From contig NZ_BPQD01000007.1 of the NCBI RefSeq assembly GCF_022179065.1, forward strand, positions 62,001-126,000: DNA of 64,000 nucleotides, written 5' to 3'. A model generated the notes under the pieces. That model made no database searches and was not told where the DNA came from. It worked only from the letters and a program-made list of their open reading frames with translations. Positions 18,526 through 26,674 of the stretch are shown here, in pieces. Source of the DNA: Methylobacterium adhaesivum (GTDB taxonomy: Bacteria > Pseudomonadota > Alphaproteobacteria > Rhizobiales > Beijerinckiaceae). The position numbers were made by a program, and so were the translations under genes. How positions within the stretch are numbered: position 1 is the first letter of the stretch; every line of letters begins with the position of its first letter.

Positions 18526-18730
18526 TCAGGAACGGCGCGGTTTTGCGATGAGCAGAAAGGCCAGCTTCCGATAGGTCGTCTTGGGCAGCGCCTCGATGGG
18601 ATCGATGGCTTCCTCAGGTTGCGCGCCTCGCGCCAGAGTTTCTGCCGGACGCGAACGAAAAGCCCGGCCGCCGGAGGGTCTCGGAGACGATCGGTCCAGC
18701 ACTCTTCAGAGCCTCGGCGTTGGTCGGCAT
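18526..18730 (-). pseudogene. Frameshifted small ORF between pheS and pheT
   Basis: A strong ribosome-binding site (GGAGGGGAG) and ATG at 18730 begin a frame reading MPTNAEALKSAGPIVSETLR that stops at 18614. A second frame, shifted by +1, continues with coding-like codon use and reads EEAIDPIEALPKTTYRKLAF, then LLIAKPRRS, ending at a TGA at 18526. Joined, they would give a protein of about 67 residues filling the pheS-pheT gap, with about 24 bases on each side. A run TTTT near 18660 is a possible site of a one-base indel. The middle third of the gene also reads plausibly in the third frame. No family is recognised. Confidence 0.45.
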
Positions 18731-18753
18731 CTCGAACTCCCCTCCGCGTCGAA

Positions 18754-19836
18754 CTATCCCGTCAACCCGGACACCAGACTCGGGATATCCAGCGGCCGGA
18801 AGCCGTAATGGTCCAGCCAGCGCGCGTCCGCCTCGAAGAACGGACGCAGGTCCGGCATGCCGTATTTGAGCATGGCGATGCGGTCGATGCCCATGCCGAA
18901 GGCGAAGCCCTGGACGCTGTCGGGGTCGAGGCCGCAGTTCCGGAGCACGTTCGGATGGACCATGCCGCAGCCGAGGATCTCCAGCCAGTCCGTCCCCTCG
19001 CCGAAGCGGATCTCGCCGCCCTTGCGCGAGCACTGGATATCGACCTCGGCCGAGGGCTCGGTGAAGGGGAAGAACGAGGGACGGAACCGCATCTTCACGG
19101 CCTCGACCTCGAAGAAGGTTCGGCAGAATTCCTCCAGCACCCATTTGAGGTTGGCGATGTTGGCGGTCTTGTCGATCACCAGCCCCTCGACCTGATGGAA
19201 CATCGGCGTGTGGGTCTGGTCGGAATCGTGACGGTAGGTTCGCCCCGGGCAGATCACCCGGATCGGCGGCGCTTTCGACCGCATGGTACGGATCTGCACC
19301 GGCGAGGTGTGGGTGCGCAGCACCTTGCGCTGGCCGTTGCGGTCTGGCGCGAGGAAGAAGGTGTCGTGCATCTCGCGGGCCGGATGGCCGGGCGGGAAGT
19401 TCAGGGCGGTGAAGTTGTAGTCGTCCGTCTCGATGTCCGGACCTTCGGCGACGGAGAAGCCCATGGCGGCGAAGATCGCCGCGATCTCGTCCATGACCTG
19501 GCTGATGGGGTGGATGCGCCCGCGCACTTCCGGCGCCTCGCGCACGGGGAGCGTGACATCGATGCGCTCGGCGGACAGACGGGCACTGAGGGCGGCCTCG
19601 GCCAAAGCCTCGCGCCGTGCCCCGAGGGCGCCCTGGACCCGGTCCCGCAAGCCGTTGATGAGGGGACCGCGCACCTTGCGCTCGTCGGGCGTCATGGCAC
19701 CGAGGGTCTTGAGGAGTTCGGAGACCGAGCCCTTCTTGCCGAGCGCCGCCACGCGCACACCGTCGAGGGCCGCTTCGTCGGACGCGGCCGCGACTTGGGC
19801 GAGGAGGTCGCCTTCGAGGGTGTCGAGATCGGTCAT
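18754..19836 (-). CDS. pheS: Phenylalanine-tRNA ligase alpha subunit
   Basis: A protein of 360 residues with the PheS layout: an N-terminal coiled coil (1-90), then the class II synthetase core with [25 protein letters not shown], the motif 2 region [23 protein letters not shown] and motif 3 [14 protein letters not shown]. The start [14 protein letters not shown] at 19836 is the usual N-terminus; a longer frame from 19869 adds 11 unlikely residues. It is the first gene of the pheS-(small ORF)-pheT-DUF1186 group, downstream of the rplT terminator. Confidence 0.97.
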   Translation of the reverse strand: MTDLDTLEGDLLAQVAAASDEAALDGVRVAALGKKGSVSELLKTLGAMTPDERKVRGPLINGLRDRVQGALGARREALAEAALSARLSAERIDVTLPVREAPEVRGRIHPISQVMDEIAAIFAAMGFSVAEGPDIETDDYNFTALNFPPGHPAREMHDTFFLAPDRNGQRKVLRTHTSPVQIRTMRSKAPPIRVICPGRTYRHDSDQTHTPMFHQVEGLVIDKTANIANLKWVLEEFCRTFFEVEAVKMRFRPSFFPFTEPSAEVDIQCSRKGGEIRFGEGTDWLEILGCGMVHPNVLRNCGLDPDSVQGFAFGMGIDRIAMLKYGMPDLRPFFEADARWLDHYGFRPLDIPSLVSGLTG

Positions 19837-19984
19837 CGGGTTCAACTCAGCGGCTGCGCGGACGGTCACGGGGTGGCCGGGCGCTCATGAGGTCGGGCGG
19901 GCAATGCGTGAGGGTTTTGCGGGTCGAGGCCGCGTTTGCAAGCCATTGAGGCCCGCAAATCTTCGGCGCGACCATTGAAAACCG

Positions 19985-20017
19985 AAAAAGGCGCGGCCCC
20001 ATGCGGAGCCGCGCCTT
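19985..20017 (-). terminator. Intrinsic terminator after rplT
   Basis: Reading the minus strand, a GC stem (aaggcgcggc pairing with gccgcgcctt) is followed directly by a run of five T residues. This is a good rho-independent terminator 40 bases beyond the rplT stop and separates rpmI-rplT from pheS. Confidence 0.8.
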
Positions 20018-20056
20018 GTCCGTGGAGTCGCGATCCAAGGATCGGACGAAAGCGCG

Positions 20057-20431
20057 TCACGCAGCCTTGGCGGTGCCCTGCAGGGACGCCTTGGCCTTCT
20101 CGACCACGGCGGCGAAGGTCGCCGGCTCATGGATGGCGAGCTCGGACAGAGCCTTGCGGTCCACCTCGATGCCGGACTTGGACAGCGCGTTGATGAAGCG
20201 CGAATAGGTCAGGCCATGCTCACGGACGGCAGCGTTGAGACGCTGGATCCAGAGGGCGCGGAACGTGCGCTTCTTGTTCTTACGATCGCGGTAGGCATAC
20301 TGCATGCCCTTCTCGACCGCCTGCTTGGCGATCCGGATCGTATTTTTGCGGCGGCCGTAATAACCACGGGCGGCCTTGAGGACTTTCTTGTGCTTCGCGT
20401 GACTGGTCACGCCGCGCTTGACGCGGGCCAT
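20057..20431 (-). CDS. rplT: Large ribosomal subunit protein bL20
   Basis: A protein of 124 residues with the classic L20 sequence: [37 protein letters not shown], and [21 protein letters not shown]20 binds 23S rRNA early in 50S assembly. It follows rpmI by about 50 bases and ends before a strong terminator. The usual partner infC is not in this window. Confidence 0.98.
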   Translation of the reverse strand: MARVKRGVTSHAKHKKVLKAARGYYGRRKNTIRIAKQAVEKGMQYAYRDRKNKKRTFRALWIQRLNAAVREHGLTYSRFINALSKSGIEVDRKALSELAIHEPATFAAVVEKAKASLQGTAKAA

Positions 20432-20481
20432 GGGTTCTCTCCTGGATTACGAAAAAGGCAGTTCGGCGGGTGAAAAGCGAC

Positions 20482-20685
20482 TTACCGGCTGTTGGGCAGG
20501 AAGTACTTCTTCACGTTGGCGGCATCGCCCTCGAACAGGGTGGTGGTGCCGCGCAGGTTGCGGATCTGCTTCGTCGTCCGCTTGATCATCCCGTGGCGCT
20601 TGCCGGCCTGGGCATACATGACCTTGCCGGTGCCGGTGATCTTGAAGCGCTTCTTCGCGCCCGACTTGGTTTTCAGCTTGGGCAT
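20482..20685 (-). CDS. rpmI: Large ribosomal subunit protein bL35
   Basis: A protein of 67 residues: [20 protein letters not shown] at the N-terminus and a basic C-terminus ending KKYFLPNSR. This is full length for L35. ATG 20685 is the conserved start; an in-frame codon 21 bases upstream is not used by the family. GGAG precedes the ATG by about 6 bases. It is co-transcribed with rplT. Confidence 0.97.
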   Translation of the reverse strand: MPKLKTKSGAKKRFKITGTGKVMYAQAGKRHGMIKRTTKQIRNLRGTTTLFEGDAANVKKYFLPNSR

Positions 20686-20843
20686 TTGGCTCTCCTGAAC
20701 GCGCATCGGCTCCGATCCGGAGGGATCGAAGGGATGCGCTCGGTTGATGCTTCTGATGGAGCAGCACGAACCGCCACGGCAGCCCGATCGGCCGGGCGGT
20801 TCAACGCGAGGGGGCGTATGACAGAAAAGAGACGCGCTTTCAA
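20686..20843 (-). promoter_or_regulatory. Promoter and hairpin-bearing leader of rpmI-rplT
   Basis: On the minus strand, TTGAAA (20838-20843) is followed after 16-17 bases by TCATAC/CATACG (20815-20821), a moderate promoter match overlapping the end of the upstream gene. The resulting leader of about 130 bases contains an 8-base perfect stem (gaaccgcc at 20768-20775 with ggcggttc at 20795-20802) and a smaller GATCC/GGATC hairpin nearer rpmI. L20 autoregulates its own operon through such leaders in other bacteria; that this leader does so is inference. Confidence 0.4.
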
Positions 20844-21163
20844 TCCTGCGGGTGACGCGCGTCCGGCACGGGACATTCGTCCCGCACGGGACATTCGTCC
20901 CGCGCCAGGGCCCGGCGCACGTCGTCGTCCGTCACCTCGGCCATGGGCTTGGCGATCTTCACGGCGCGGGTCGGCCGTCCTGGCGGCATCAGGAGAAGAA
21001 CCGTCTCCATGCCGGGGCAGGCCGGGTCGGCGCAGACGATCTCGTTGACCTTGATCACCGCGTCGGCGCCAAGACCGGCGGCGACGCGCGTCCAGGCCAG
21101 GATGGCATCGCGCGCGGTCGTGTCGGCGGGGGACGGACGGCGCCCGAATCCGAACAGGGCCAC
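20840..21163 (-). CDS. Small conserved protein with C-x4-P-x-C-P motif
   Basis: A protein of about 107 residues. Its central motif, [19 protein letters not shown], resembles a family of small uncharacterised proteins of alphaproteobacteria and cyanobacteria that share a Cys-(x)n-Pro-x-Cys-Pro...Glu-Thr signature; I know of no established function. I placed the start at GTG 21163, 4 bases after the WD40 stop; the longer frame overlaps the WD40 gene. The C-terminus contains a duplicated hexapeptide RDECPV from an 18-base tandem repeat. It is probably co-transcribed with the WD40 gene. Confidence 0.7.
   Translation of the reverse strand: MALFGFGRRPSPADTTARDAILAWTRVAAGLGADAVIKVNEIVCADPACPGMETVLLLMPPGRPTRAVKIAKPMAEVTDDDVRRALARDECPVRDECPVPDARHPQD
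20866..20901. repeat. 18-base perfect tandem duplication inside a coding region
   Basis: The unit gcacgggacattcgtccc occurs twice head to tail (20866-20883 and 20884-20901). Because 18 is a multiple of three, the reading frame is kept and the protein gains a second RDECPV. It looks like a recent slippage event. Confidence 0.92.
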
Positions 21164-21167
21164 GGCG

Positions 21168-22175
21168 TCAACCCGGCAGGGTGAGGAGACCGGCGGCGCC
21201 ATCGGCGCAGCCGAAGCCGAGGCGGGCGCCGCGCGCATCCCAGGCCAGGGCCGTGACGCCGCTGCCCTTCACGGACGGACGAACCAGGAGTTCCGATCCG
21301 TCGGCGAACCGCACCAGCAGGATGCAGCCGTCTTCATACCCGATGGCCAGCACCAGGGCCTTGGGGTGGAACGCCACGCGGGAGACCCGCGCCGGGCGAA
21401 CCCCGCATTCGCGCGGAGCCTTACCGGTGGGGCCTTCCTTCGAGTCGAACGGCCAGACGATGGCTGCCTCGGCACCTCCGGTGGCGAGCCAGTCGCCGTC
21501 GCCGGACCAGGCGACGGAGCGGACCTTGCCGGGATACCCCGACATCCGCATGTGGCCCCGGTCGGGTTGGAGGCGCCAGCCGTGCAGGGCGTTCTCCTGC
21601 ATCGTCGTGACGACGAAGCGCCCGTCCGGCGACCACGTCACGTCGATATGCGAGCCCTTCCATTCGATGAAATCGGGGGCCGTCTCGAGGTTCGGATACC
21701 AGAGGGTGGCCCCGTTGTAGTGCGAGACGGCGAGGCGATACCCCTTCGGCGCGAAGGCGAGGCCCCGCGCCGTGGAGGGGGCGGCGAACACCTTCTCGCG
21801 GCCCTTGGCGTCGCGGGCGACCACATTTCGCCCGGCCGCATACGCGATGGCGCCATCGGGATGGAGTGCCAGGGCGTCGATCCAGGCGCCGCCCTTGGCA
21901 CGTGCCACCTCGACGACATCACCCTCGGGCGAGGTCGCCACCACGCGGCCGTCGTCGCCGCCTGTGACGATCCGGCGGCCGTCGCCGGCGGCGACCAGGA
22001 TGGCGCCCTCCGGGTGGGATTCGATCCGGCGGACCTCGCCCCGGCCGGCCAGCAGCACGGCTCCATCCCCGAGGGCCAGGGCCAGGGTGTCCTTCAGCCA
22101 CACGGCGGCGGTGACGTGGGCGCCGGCCTCGATGGGCGCGACGTGGTCGAGGAGGGAGGGGGTGGTCTCGGCCAT
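21168..22175 (-). CDS. WD40-repeat protein
   Basis: A protein of 335 residues made of about seven beta-propeller blades. Visible repeats include WIDALALHPDGAIAYAAG, GLAFAPKGYRLAVSHYNG, HIDVTWSPDGRFVVTTM, VRSVAWSGDGDWLATGG, VSRVAFHPKALVLAIGY and VTALAWDARGARLGFG. There is no signal peptide or catalytic domain, so it is likely a cytoplasmic scaffold. The start is ATG 22175 (MAETTPSLLDHV). It is followed after 4 bases by a small Cys-motif protein. The partner is unknown. Confidence 0.88.
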   Translation of the reverse strand: MAETTPSLLDHVAPIEAGAHVTAAVWLKDTLALALGDGAVLLAGRGEVRRIESHPEGAILVAAGDGRRIVTGGDDGRVVATSPEGDVVEVARAKGGAWIDALALHPDGAIAYAAGRNVVARDAKGREKVFAAPSTARGLAFAPKGYRLAVSHYNGATLWYPNLETAPDFIEWKGSHIDVTWSPDGRFVVTTMQENALHGWRLQPDRGHMRMSGYPGKVRSVAWSGDGDWLATGGAEAAIVWPFDSKEGPTGKAPRECGVRPARVSRVAFHPKALVLAIGYEDGCILLVRFADGSELLVRPSVKGSGVTALAWDARGARLGFGCADGAAGLLTLPG

Positions 22176-22227
22176 CCGGCGGAAATCTCTCGTCACGCGG
22201 TTGCGATCGGCCCAGGGCGCTCGAATC

Positions 22228-22893
22228 TCACAGGGTGGGCGTACCGGAGGCACGCCGCGCCGTCAGGATCGTGGCGACGAGGGCCAGGACGCCGGCGATG
22301 CCGGCGGGAATGGCCAGGGCATACAACGCTAGGCGGCCGTAGGCGACCGCTCCGGCGAGGGACCCGACGAGGAGGGCGAGCCAGACGACGCCGTCGCCCA
22401 CCCAGGCATAACGGGCGCCGCGCCGGGCCAGCGCCAGGGCGAGCTTGTGGCCGAAGCTGAACAGGGCCCCCGTGACGAAGGTGGTCCCGGCGCGAAAGCC
22501 CTGGACATGGGACAGGGCCGCGTTCTGCGCCCCCATGGCCAGGGCGAGCATGAGAGAGGCGAGCCCCGAATCCGGCGCGGCGACGGCGGCCTCGAAGGCC
22601 GCGGCGACGACGGCCGTCTCGAAGCCGAGGATCACCGGCGTGCCCCAGCGCGACGGCGTCAGGGCCGAGAGGGCGCCGCCGCAGAGACAGCCGAGGAGGA
22701 ACGCGAGGATGAGAAGCGCCGGCAACAGGGCGAGCTGGGGTTGGCCATGCCCCAGGGCCACGGCGAACTGGGTCGTGTTGCCGCTCATGAACGAGGTGTA
22801 GAGCCCGCCCAGCCGGATGAAGCCGAGGGCATCGACGTAGCCGGCGATCGCCGTGAGGATCAGGCCGAAACCGAGGTGCCAAGGGCGGGTCAT
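22228..22893 (-). CDS. DUF1275 (YoaK) family membrane protein
   Basis: A protein of 221 residues with six predicted membrane helices. The family signature is at the N-terminus: AIAGYVDALGFIRLGGLYTS, then FMSGNTTQFAVALG. A second conserved stretch, ALAMGAQNAALSHVQG, lies mid-protein. The family is suspected to be a transporter, but no substrate is established. GGAG about 11 bases upstream of the ATG. It is transcribed in the same direction as the WD40 gene, with a gap of about 50 bases. Confidence 0.9.
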   Translation of the reverse strand: MTRPWHLGFGLILTAIAGYVDALGFIRLGGLYTSFMSGNTTQFAVALGHGQPQLALLPALLILAFLLGCLCGGALSALTPSRWGTPVILGFETAVVAAAFEAAVAAPDSGLASLMLALAMGAQNAALSHVQGFRAGTTFVTGALFSFGHKLALALARRGARYAWVGDGVVWLALLVGSLAGAVAYGRLALYALAIPAGIAGVLALVATILTARRASGTPTL

Positions 22894-23061
22894 CGGTGCT
22901 GCTCTCCTGCGTTCACCACGGCCCCCGCAGGGTTAAAGCTTTGCTCACCAAGTCCACGCAATTGGATTGAACGCCCCCGAACGGCAGGCCGCCACGGTCC
23001 GTTGAAGAAGGGATCCGGCACGAGACCGTTCGTCCCCCGCCGGGTGAGTAGGAGTTGCGTC

Positions 23062-23508
23062 ATGATCTCATTCGCCTGCGCCGCCCCGGCCCTTCCCGCC
23101 TTCCCCCTGCCCTCCTCCCTCGGCTCCTGCGCCATCGCCGAGACCGTGCTCGTCGTCGAGGACGAGATCATGGTCTGCGAACTGGCCGCCGAGGCGTTGC
23201 AGGAGGAAGGCTACCGGGTCCTCACCGCGTCCGACGCGGACGAAGCGGAGGGGATCCTGGCGCGTGAGCACGTGGATCTGCTCTTCACCGATATCGATCT
23301 GGCCCGCAACACGAACGGCCTCGCCCTGGCGCATCGCGCGCGACGGGTTCGCCCCGGCCTTCCCGTGGTCTACACCTCGGGTGGACGCGGTCACCTCGCC
23401 CACGGCGACGCCGTGACGGACTCGGTGTTCGTTCCCAAGCCCTACCGCCTCAGCGCCCTCGTGGCCCTGGCCAACGACATCCTGCGCTCGCACCCCGACC
23501 ACGCCTGA
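23062..23508 (+). CDS. Stand-alone response regulator receiver protein
   Basis: A protein of 148 residues. The receiver domain begins at TVLVVEDEIMV and has the phosphoacceptor region LLFTDIDLARNTNG, the Thr/Ser switch VVYTSGG and the Lys in VFVPKPYR. There is no output domain. The frame includes about 28 N-terminal residues rich in Ala, Pro and Cys before the receiver. The ATG at 23062 has a good ribosome-binding site (AGGAG), but a GTG at the start of VLVVEDE is an alternative. No kinase is adjacent; such regulators in Hyphomicrobiales often work with HWE or hybrid kinases. Confidence 0.88.
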   Translation: MISFACAAPALPAFPLPSSLGSCAIAETVLVVEDEIMVCELAAEALQEEGYRVLTASDADEAEGILAREHVDLLFTDIDLARNTNGLALAHRARRVRPGLPVVYTSGGRGHLAHGDAVTDSVFVPKPYRLSALVALANDILRSHPDHA

Positions 23509-23531
23509 GCGCCAACCCCCGGATTCTGCCG

Positions 23532-23900
23532 ATGCGCACCATCCTCCTCGCCCTTGCTTTCGCGACCGCCACCCTGGGCACCGCCCAGGCCTGCGACGTG
23601 AAGGCGGCCAAGCTCGAAGAAGCCATCGCCGCCAAGAGCCAGCTCCGCGAGGCCGCCAACAAGCAGACGGTGCGCGATCTGCGCACCCTGCGCGACGCGG
23701 CCATCGTGCTCGAAACCTATGGGTACGGCTCGGAATGCGAGCGCGTCGTCGAGATCGTCCAGGCGCTGGCCGCCAACCCCGACAAGGCGATCGAGCGCGG
23801 CGGCGACACCGACGAGGAGAAGGCCGAGGAGGTCCTAGAGACCCGCGAGCCGAAGGCGCCCCCGGCCGAGGCCGCTCCGCCGGCCCGTAAGGCGAACTGA
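23532..23900 (+). CDS. Exported helical protein of unknown function
   Basis: A protein of 122 residues. A signal peptide (1-20, ending TAQAC) is followed by a charged helical region (KAAKLEEAIAAKSQLREAAN) and an acidic, Pro/Ala-rich tail. Two cysteines (one just after the signal and one in GSECERVVEI) might pair in the periplasm. No family is recognised. It lies 23 bases after the response regulator gene and may be co-transcribed with it. Confidence 0.72.
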   Translation: MRTILLALAFATATLGTAQACDVKAAKLEEAIAAKSQLREAANKQTVRDLRTLRDAAIVLETYGYGSECERVVEIVQALAANPDKAIERGGDTDEEKAEEVLETREPKAPPAEAAPPARKAN

Positions 23901-24057
23901 AACGAACTGACGGCGACCCGCCTCGGCCGCCCGTCGCACCGGCTTCCCGTGCCCGGGGCGACGCGCTACGAGCGTGACGGTTCGGTCGTCCGCCGAGGTT
24001 CGATCCGCCGAACGCGTGTCGGCGGAGCGACCGCGTATCCCAAGGACAGCACACAGC

Positions 24058-25137
24058 ATGGCGACGGACACCCCCACCCGCGAGGCCGGCATCGCCCATG
24101 CTGCCGATCGCCTGCCTTCCGTGATCGTCGACGCCTACAACAGCGAATTGAAGACCGACGAGGGCTTCGTGGGCGACAAGGTCTCGAAGAAGGCATTCCG
24201 CGAGATCCTCGAGACGTGGCGTGAGACCCTGCGCAAGCTCGGCCCCGATCCCCTCGGCGACAAGCCGAGCGCCGACCTGAGCAAGAAGAGCCTCGATCGC
24301 ACGCTTGCCGGGAGCGATCCCCTCGCCTCCGGACTGGTCTTCAGCGCCATCGAGGATTTCGCCCAGGAGCTTGCCGGCGTGGTGCGCCGGTTCCTGAAGC
24401 AGAAGGGCTGGCGCGACACGCAGGGGATCGTGGTCGGCGGCGGCTTCAGCGACAGCCGCGTCGGCCACCTCGCCATCGCCCGCGCGGGCGTCATCCTGCG
24501 GGCGGGCGGCCTCGACCTGACCCTGGAGCCGATCCGCCACCATCCCGACGAGGCGGGTCTCATCGGCTCCGTGCACCTCGCCCCGGCCTGGATCTTCGCC
24601 GGATACGACAGCCTCCTCGCCGTCGACATCGGCGGCAGCAACATCCGTGCGGGCGTCGTGGCGACGAACCTGCGCAAGGCGCCCGATCTGTCCCGCAGCG
24701 CCGTCTGGCGTTCGGAGATCTGGCGCCACTGCGACGAGGAGCCCACGCCCACCCGCGACGCGGCGGTGGATCGCCTCATCGCGATGCTCACCGACCTCGT
24801 CCGCCGGGCGGACCGCGCCAATCTCACCCTCGCGCCATTCATCGGCATCGGCTGCCCGGGCGTGATCGCGGCGAGCGGCACCATTGACCGAGGCGGCCAG
24901 AACCTGCCGGGCAACTGGGAGAGCGACGGCTTCAACCTCGCCGAGCGTCTCGTCGCGGCGATTCCGCGGATCGGCGACCACGCCACCATGGTGGTGATGC
25001 ACAACGACGCCGTCGTGCAGGGCCTCAGCGAAGTCCCGCATCGGACGGAGTTGACGCGGTGGGGCATCCTCACCATCGGCACGGGCCTCGGAAACGCCCG
25101 CTTCACCAATCGTGGCGGTGACGAGACAGCCGACTAG
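24058..25137 (+). CDS. ROK-type sugar kinase homologue with circularly permuted domain order
   Basis: A protein of 359 residues related to ROK-family glucokinases. The motif order is unusual. The helix and strand normally near the C-terminus (FAQELAGVVRRFLKQKG, then GIVVGGGFSDSRVG at 123-136, then HHPDEAGLIGSVHL at 161-174) come first. The phosphate loop LLAVDIGGSNIRAGVV (186-201), normally near residue 10, follows. Then come GIGCPGVI (263-270), NLPGNW (282-287), the catalytic Asp in MHNDAVVQGL (314-323) and GTGLG (341-345), after which the protein ends. The ROK zinc motif (C-x-C-G-x2-G-C) is missing. Start ATG 24058 is preferred because of AAGGACAG upstream; a longer frame begins at 23974. 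The substrate is not known. Confidence 0.85.
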   Translation: MATDTPTREAGIAHAADRLPSVIVDAYNSELKTDEGFVGDKVSKKAFREILETWRETLRKLGPDPLGDKPSADLSKKSLDRTLAGSDPLASGLVFSAIEDFAQELAGVVRRFLKQKGWRDTQGIVVGGGFSDSRVGHLAIARAGVILRAGGLDLTLEPIRHHPDEAGLIGSVHLAPAWIFAGYDSLLAVDIGGSNIRAGVVATNLRKAPDLSRSAVWRSEIWRHCDEEPTPTRDAAVDRLIAMLTDLVRRADRANLTLAPFIGIGCPGVIAASGTIDRGGQNLPGNWESDGFNLAERLVAAIPRIGDHATMVVMHNDAVVQGLSEVPHRTELTRWGILTIGTGLGNARFTNRGGDETAD

Positions 25138-25254
25138 GACCGTCGCGGGCGCCCATCGCCGTGTTAAACGCCAGATAACGATGCCGGTTTTCAGCCGGCC
25201 CCGCAGGGGGGCGTGCCGGGTCGCCCGCCCCCGTCTCACCGGATCTCTTGGAAC

Positions 25255-25371
25255 GAGAACGGGTGGTGTCCGGACGTTTCGTGAAGCGACCTAAGGTCTT
25301 TCACAAAACGCCCGCTGCGCTGTGCTGCTCAAGATGAGAACGGGCGGTGATCGGGAGTTTTGTGAAGCGCT
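25255..25371. repeat. Direct and inverted repeats in a convergent intergenic region
   Basis: Two imperfect 36-base direct repeats (25255-25290 and 25336-25371, 28 of 36 identical) both contain the core TTTyGTGAAGCG. Between them lies an inverted copy of the core (tcacaaaac at 25301-25309), which is a perfect 9-base complement of gttttgtga at 25357-25365. A GCCCG/CGGGC pair lies just inside, so the whole can fold as a hairpin. It sits between the stops of two convergent genes. Confidence 0.75.
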
Positions 25372-25372
25372 C

Positions 25373-26008
25373 TTAACGCCCACGTCCCGTCCCGGCGACC
25401 TTCTGGGCGATCCGCTCGCGCAGCTCCTCGGGAAGCTCGATATCGACGAGGCGCCAAGTCCAGCCGCGCAAACGAAGGCGCAGGCGCAGGCGGCGTTCCC
25501 GTGTCGCGTCGGGGGGCACCGGGATGACCACGGCACGAAAGCCCCGCATCTCGGAGGCCAGATAGAACGGCACCAGCCGCCGCAGGTTCTCGATCCGCAA
25601 TCCGGGCTTCGGCGCCGCTTCGGGCGGAGCGGTGACGGCGGCCTCGCCGGGGCGCAGTTCGAGGGGGGCGGGATCGACGGAGTCCAATCGGCCATCGTCG
25701 AGGAGGTCGACCACGGTTTGCGGCGTCACCAGGGATTCGGCGATGGGAATCGCCAGGGCCACGAGGGCATCGGCGAGGCGTTGACGATCACGGGGCTCGG
25801 CGCCGGGGGTCTCGCCCCGCGACTGCGCGGCGACGGCGATCTGGCGGATCACCGAAAGGCGGAGCGTACGGAGATTGACGTGCCGTTCGACATAATCGGC
25901 GTCATGCGCCTGCACTGCACGGGCGAGGTCGTAGAGAGCCCAGAACGGCGTCAGCGTGAACACGAACCAGCCGAGGGCAAGGACGATGGGAACGGACCAC
26001 CAGCGCAT
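25373..26008 (-). CDS. DUF2939 domain protein, membrane-anchored
   Basis: A protein of 211 residues. One N-terminal membrane segment (about 5-25, PIVLALGWFVFTLTPFWALY) is followed by the DUF2939 signature: DLARAVQAHDADYVERHVN. The C-terminus is rich in arginine (RERRLRLRLRLRGWTWRLV). The function is unknown. It is the last gene of the long minus-strand cluster, 41 bases after rppH. Confidence 0.83.
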   Translation of the reverse strand: MRWWSVPIVLALGWFVFTLTPFWALYDLARAVQAHDADYVERHVNLRTLRLSVIRQIAVAAQSRGETPGAEPRDRQRLADALVALAIPIAESLVTPQTVVDLLDDGRLDSVDPAPLELRPGEAAVTAPPEAAPKPGLRIENLRRLVPFYLASEMRGFRAVVIPVPPDATRERRLRLRLRLRGWTWRLVDIELPEELRERIAQKVAGTGRGR

Positions 26009-26049
26009 GGGTGGCCGACCTCAGACGCCGACCGGAATGGAGGCGCGCT

Positions 26050-26595
26050 TCACGCCGGACCATGCCAGTCGACGAGGCCGCCGAAGGCCGCCACGACCCC
26101 TTCGTAGACCGGGCGCTTGAACGGCACGATGAGGTCGGGCAACCCCACCATCGGCTCCCAGCGCCAAGCGTCGAATTCGGACGGGTGAGCGCCGCCCCCC
26201 GGCGCGGCCACATCGATTTCGCTGTCGTCACCAAGGAAGCCGAAGGCGAACCACTTCTGGGTCTGCCCGCGATAGCGTCCTTTCCAGACCTGCTTCAGAA
26301 CCGCCGGCGGCAGGTCGTAGCTGAGCCAGTCCGACGCTTCGGCGAGTAACCGCACGGAGCCCGGGGCGACGTTGGTCTCCTCGTAGAGTTCGCGCAGGGC
26401 GGCCGCGTGCGGCGCTTCACCGGGGTCGATCCCCCCCTGCGGCATCTGCCAAGCGCGCCCGTCGGCCACATGCTCGGGCCCGGCGTCCGAGCGACGGCGA
26501 CCGATGAAGACGAGGCCGCTGCGCGCGATCAGCGTGATCCCAACGCAGGCGCGGTAGGGCAGCTCGGTGCCGCTGGTGTCGGAAAGGACTGTCAT
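26050..26595 (-). CDS. rppH: RNA pyrophosphohydrolase (Nudix family)
   Basis: A protein of 181 residues with the RppH pattern: [25 protein letters not shown] and the Nudix box G-x5-E-x7-REL-x-EE at GGIDPGEAP...RELYEETNV, followed by TQKWFAFGF and FDAWRWEPM. It removes the 5' pyrophosphate of mRNA to start decay by RNase E. I chose ATG 26595 (MTVLSDTSG) because the 14 residues upstream are not family-like. It follows the polysaccharide deacetylase gene. Confidence 0.93.
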   Translation of the reverse strand: MTVLSDTSGTELPYRACVGITLIARSGLVFIGRRRSDAGPEHVADGRAWQMPQGGIDPGEAPHAAALRELYEETNVAPGSVRLLAEASDWLSYDLPPAVLKQVWKGRYRGQTQKWFAFGFLGDDSEIDVAAPGGGAHPSEFDAWRWEPMVGLPDLIVPFKRPVYEGVVAAFGGLVDWHGPA

Positions 26596-26674
26596 CGGCG
26601 TGACCATAGGGCACGCCGTCCCGACGCTGCAACGCACAATCCCGCTCGGCTCGGACGAATCGGCCGTCCCCCCG

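Noticed and set aside
18640-18670. Programmed +1 frameshift at TTTT in the pheS-pheT gap
   Set aside because: A simple indel or sequence error explains the data as well, and there is no stop codon or pause element at the site. I kept only the broader observation.
16051-19890. Plus-strand open frame of about 1280 codons
   Set aside because: It mirrors pheT and pheS, which are certain on the minus strand. The composition is typical of an antisense shadow.
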